DNA of 7,094 nt, from NCBI GenBank assembly GCA_913060845.1, contig CAJXVF010000114.1, positions 1 to 7,094 of the forward strand. The letters run 5' to 3'. Shown piece after piece: positions 5,465 through 7,094 of this stretch. Within the stretch, counting starts at the first letter, position 1, and every line of letters begins with the position of its first letter. Under the pieces are notes generated by a model. The model was not told the DNA's origin. It did no database searches and saw only the letters and a list, made by a program, of their open reading frames with translations. The translations under genes were made by a program, and so were the position numbers. Source of the DNA: an uncultured Alphaproteobacteria bacterium (lineage in GTDB: Bacteria > Pseudomonadota > Alphaproteobacteria > Bin95).

Positions 5465-6671
5465 CTGGCGGCGTGAACGCAGCGCCATTCCCTAGGAATA
5501 ATGCAATTTCATCCCCGCTAAACCCAAACTCACCCAGGATTTCGGCCGTGTGCTCGCCCTTGGCAGGTGCTGGGCGTTGCGTAGTTGAATAGGCACCATT
5601 GCGGCGGATCGGGACGCCGACGGCTCGGGGCACATTGGGCACCAGTGGATCGACGAGCGGGAGGCTAGCTGTCAGGTTAGGATCTGCAGCGACATCTGCG
5701 AAATCATTGATGGGACCGCACAGGATATCGGCTTCTCGCAGCAGCTTCAGCCATGCCGCAGTGGGTTTCGATGCGAATAGCGGCGTGATCAGATCATCCA
5801 GCAGCGCTCGGTTTTCAACGCGGACGGCGTTGGTTTGGAAGCGCGGATCGTCCGTTAGGTCCTCCAGGCCCATGGCACTGCAGAACTTCCGCCAATGGGA
5901 ATCCCGCAGGATCGCGATGGTGAGGTAGCGCCCATCTGCGCCCTGGAACGCACCTGCAGGGGCCAACGTCGCATTCTGATTGCCTTGGCGCTTTGGGACC
6001 TTGCCGGACGCCAGATAGCGCGTGAAGCCGCCGCTCATCATTGCAGCAGCCGCCGCCATCAGGCTGATATCCAGGTTCGCGCCGCCATGGCCATTCTGCC
6101 GCCCATAGAGCGAAAGCAGAATGCCCTGGACGGCGGCGTTAGCAGCGGCCATGTCGATCAGCGGAAACCCAACCCGCAGTGGCGGCCCATCCGGTTCGCC
6201 AACCAGGCTCATAACACCACTCATTGCCTGAATGATTGTGTCGCTGGCGGGGGATGCGGCATAGGGACCATACTGGCCGAAGCCCGAAATCGTGCAGTAG
6301 ATCAGCCCATCATTGATCGTCTTGGCATCTTCATACCCAAAGCCCAACTTGGCCATAACGCCGGGGCGATAGTTGGAGATCAGCACATCTGCGCCCCTAA
6401 CCATCCGCGTCAGGATCGCTTTGCCCTTAGCGCTAGCCACATCAAGCCCGATGTCGCGTTTGTTCCGGTTAAGCGCGATGAATTGCGCATTCGTCTCGCC
6501 GTCCACATGGAAGTGATCATTAGGCCGGGACCAATCACCCGCTGGCCGTTCCACCTTGATGACATTGGCACCCATGTCGGCGAGCGTCATGGCGGCGCAA
6601 GGCCCAGCCACGCCCTCAGTCATGTCGATGACAGTGATATCACTCAGGATTGGAGCAGGCGGGTTCTGCAT
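5454..6671 (-). CDS. family III CoA-transferase (CaiB/BaiF type)
   Basis: The 405-residue enzyme moves CoA between an acyl-CoA donor and a carboxylic acid, as do formyl-CoA, carnitine and bile-acid CoA-transferases. The N-terminus has the family pattern VIDMTEGVAGPCAAMTLADMGANVIKVE interrupted only by normal substitutions (written here as VIDMTEGVAG then LADMGANVIKVE). It is followed by LNRNKRDIGLD, DVLISNYRPGVMAKLG and TISGFGQYGPYA. The catalytic aspartate is Asp173 in RVGFPLIDMAAA. The C-terminal half is the usual second domain, and the length matches the family. ATG 6671 is chosen because GAGG sits 6 bases upstream; an in-frame TTG at 6683 overlaps the stop of the hydrolase gene and is less likely. 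The gene lies 8 bases downstream of that hydrolase gene, so they form an operon. Its 3' end overlaps the GMC gene tail to tail. The substrate is unknown. Confidence 0.93.
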   Translation of the reverse strand: MQNPPAPILSDITVIDMTEGVAGPCAAMTLADMGANVIKVERPAGDWSRPNDHFHVDGETNAQFIALNRNKRDIGLDVASAKGKAILTRMVRGADVLISNYRPGVMAKLGFGYEDAKTINDGLIYCTISGFGQYGPYAASPASDTIIQAMSGVMSLVGEPDGPPLRVGFPLIDMAAANAAVQGILLSLYGRQNGHGGANLDISLMAAAAAMMSGGFTRYLASGKVPKRQGNQNATLAPAGAFQGADGRYLTIAILRDSHWRKFCSAMGLEDLTDDPRFQTNAVRVENRALLDDLITPLFASKPTAAWLKLLREADILCGPINDFADVAADPNLTASLPLVDPLVPNVPRAVGVPIRRNGAYSTTQRPAPAKGEHTAEILGEFGFSGDEIALFLGNGAAFTPPVKS

Positions 6672-6677
6672 AATCGG

Positions 6678-6681
6678 CCTC
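6678..6681 (-). promoter_or_regulatory. ribosome binding site for the CoA-transferase gene
   Basis: GAGG on the minus strand lies 6 bases before ATG 6671 and is built into the TGA stop of the upstream hydrolase gene (TTGAGG). This settles the start and points to translational coupling. Confidence 0.65.
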
Positions 6682-7045
6682 AATTCTCGCCGTTCAAGAA
6701 TGCTGTCGTTAGGGCGACCACCGCATCGGTGCGTGTTTCCGGCAACATATGCCCGCCGCCGTCCAGTGGTTCATAGCGGGCACCGGGGATGCATTCGGAT
6801 ATTTCTTGGCCGAACCACGCAGGCATCAGCTGATCGTCCGCGCCTGTAATGATGAGCGTCGGTTTCGTGATCGCTGGCGTCAGGGGGCGGCTATCGAATG
6901 CTAGGATGGCTCCGAGCCGACCCGCGATTTTGTCTGCATCCTGTTGCTGGGCGTCTGTGACCTGCTGCGCAAACCCGGCGGCATGGGCGCGGCGATAGTC
7001 TGGCGGGAACAGCAGGCTGGCATTGAAGTGGGCATAGTCTTGTCG
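6680..7045 (-). CDS. alpha/beta hydrolase, C-terminal part only
   Basis: The 121 genomic residues are the C-terminal half of an alpha/beta hydrolase. The visible signs are the acid-bearing strand and loop PTLIITGADDQLMP, with Asp71 of the fragment as the likely acid, and the catalytic histidine His99 in LDGGGHMLPET. The preceding helical segment (FNASLLFPPDYRRAHAAG) looks like the cap of RutD- or enol-lactonase-like hydrolases. The oxyanion region and nucleophile serine lie beyond the insert. The frame runs on into the adapter, where it would encode MYKRQ, a known Nextera artefact that must not be included; the true N-terminus is unknown. The gene is upstream of and probably co-transcribed with the CoA-transferase gene, so it may act on the same acyl compound, but this is inference. 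Confidence 0.85.
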   Translation of the reverse strand, partial: RQDYAHFNASLLFPPDYRRAHAAGFAQQVTDAQQQDADKIAGRLGAILAFDSRPLTPAITKPTLIITGADDQLMPAWFGQEISECIPGARYEPLDGGGHMLPETRTDAVVALTTAFLNGEN

Positions 7046-7094
7046 CTGTCTCTTATACACATCTGACGCTGCCGACGAATAGAGAGGTGTAGAT
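7046..7094. other. Nextera (Tn5) i5-side adapter, not genomic
   Basis: Bases 7046-7078 are the reverse complement of the 33-base Nextera read-1 transposon adapter, beginning with the mosaic end (7046-7064). Bases 7079-7086 (ATAGAGAG) fit the reverse complement of the i5 index CTCTCTAT (N502/S502), and 7087-7094 (GTGTAGAT) fit the start of the reverse-complemented P5 primer. The genomic insert ends at 7045. Confidence 0.97.

Noticed and set aside
6681..6683. TTG start for the CoA-transferase overlapping the hydrolase stop (TTGA)
   Set aside because: ATG 6671 has a GAGG at ideal spacing, and the four extra residues are not needed by the fold.
5895..6776. Long plus-strand open frame (293 codons) opposite the CoA-transferase gene
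   Set aside because: It mirrors the codon structure of the CoA-transferase, which has clear family motifs, and has no recognisable domain of its own.
7046..7060. Apparent start of the minus-strand hydrolase encoding MYKRQ
   Set aside because: These five codons lie wholly in the adapter; the real N-terminus is beyond the insert.
28..7064. Inverted 19-base Tn5 mosaic ends flanking the whole window, resembling a transposon
   Set aside because: They are contiguous with Nextera adapter, index and primer sequence, so they come from library preparation.

Overview
The window is one complete tagmented library molecule. Both ends carry Nextera (Tn5) adapter sequence with index bases: 1-46 on the left and 7046-7094 on the right. 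The genomic insert is therefore 47-7045, about 7.0 kb, and anything running into either end is cut by library construction, not by biology.

The insert looks like ordinary, densely coding chromosomal DNA of a moderately GC-rich proteobacterium, most likely an alphaproteobacterium. The evidence is the style of the exonuclease III protein (its YVPAGGD...PDPEVN stretch), the choline/alcohol-dehydrogenase-like GMC enzyme, and the mix of family III CoA-transferase, TauD-type dioxygenase and alpha/beta hydrolases common in catabolic alphaproteobacteria. No rRNA, tRNA, phage, insertion sequence, CRISPR or defence gene was seen, and no marker allows a genus to be named.

Layout, left to right. (1) Two tightly coupled plus-strand genes: a peptidase C26 / class I glutamine-amidotransferase-like hydrolase (158-955) and an alpha/beta hydrolase (958-1932). 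(2) A 194-base intergenic region (1933-2126) with a cluster of GC-rich hairpins. Two of them are related to each other and each shows a run of six C in the loop. This is the most unusual non-coding signal in the window. (3) Three plus-strand genes: exonuclease III (2127-2912), then after 82 bases a TauD/TfdA-type Fe(II)/2-oxoglutarate dioxygenase (2995-3843) and, 4 bases later, a GMC flavoprotein oxidoreductase (3848-5464). (4) Two minus-strand genes read towards these: a partial alpha/beta hydrolase (6680-7045, N-terminus missing) followed by a CaiB/BaiF family III CoA-transferase (5454-6671). The last 11 bases of the CoA-transferase overlap the end of the GMC gene tail to tail.

Functionally, the dioxygenase, GMC alcohol oxidase/dehydrogenase, CoA-transferase and hydrolases could form a peripheral catabolic module: oxygenation or cleavage of a substrate, oxidation of an alcohol, CoA activation of the acid, and hydrolysis. 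The substrate cannot be read from the sequence. Exonuclease III is a DNA-repair housekeeping gene that happens to head the same strand block. I did not find a convincing new multi-gene system; the C-loop hairpin pair is the best lead.
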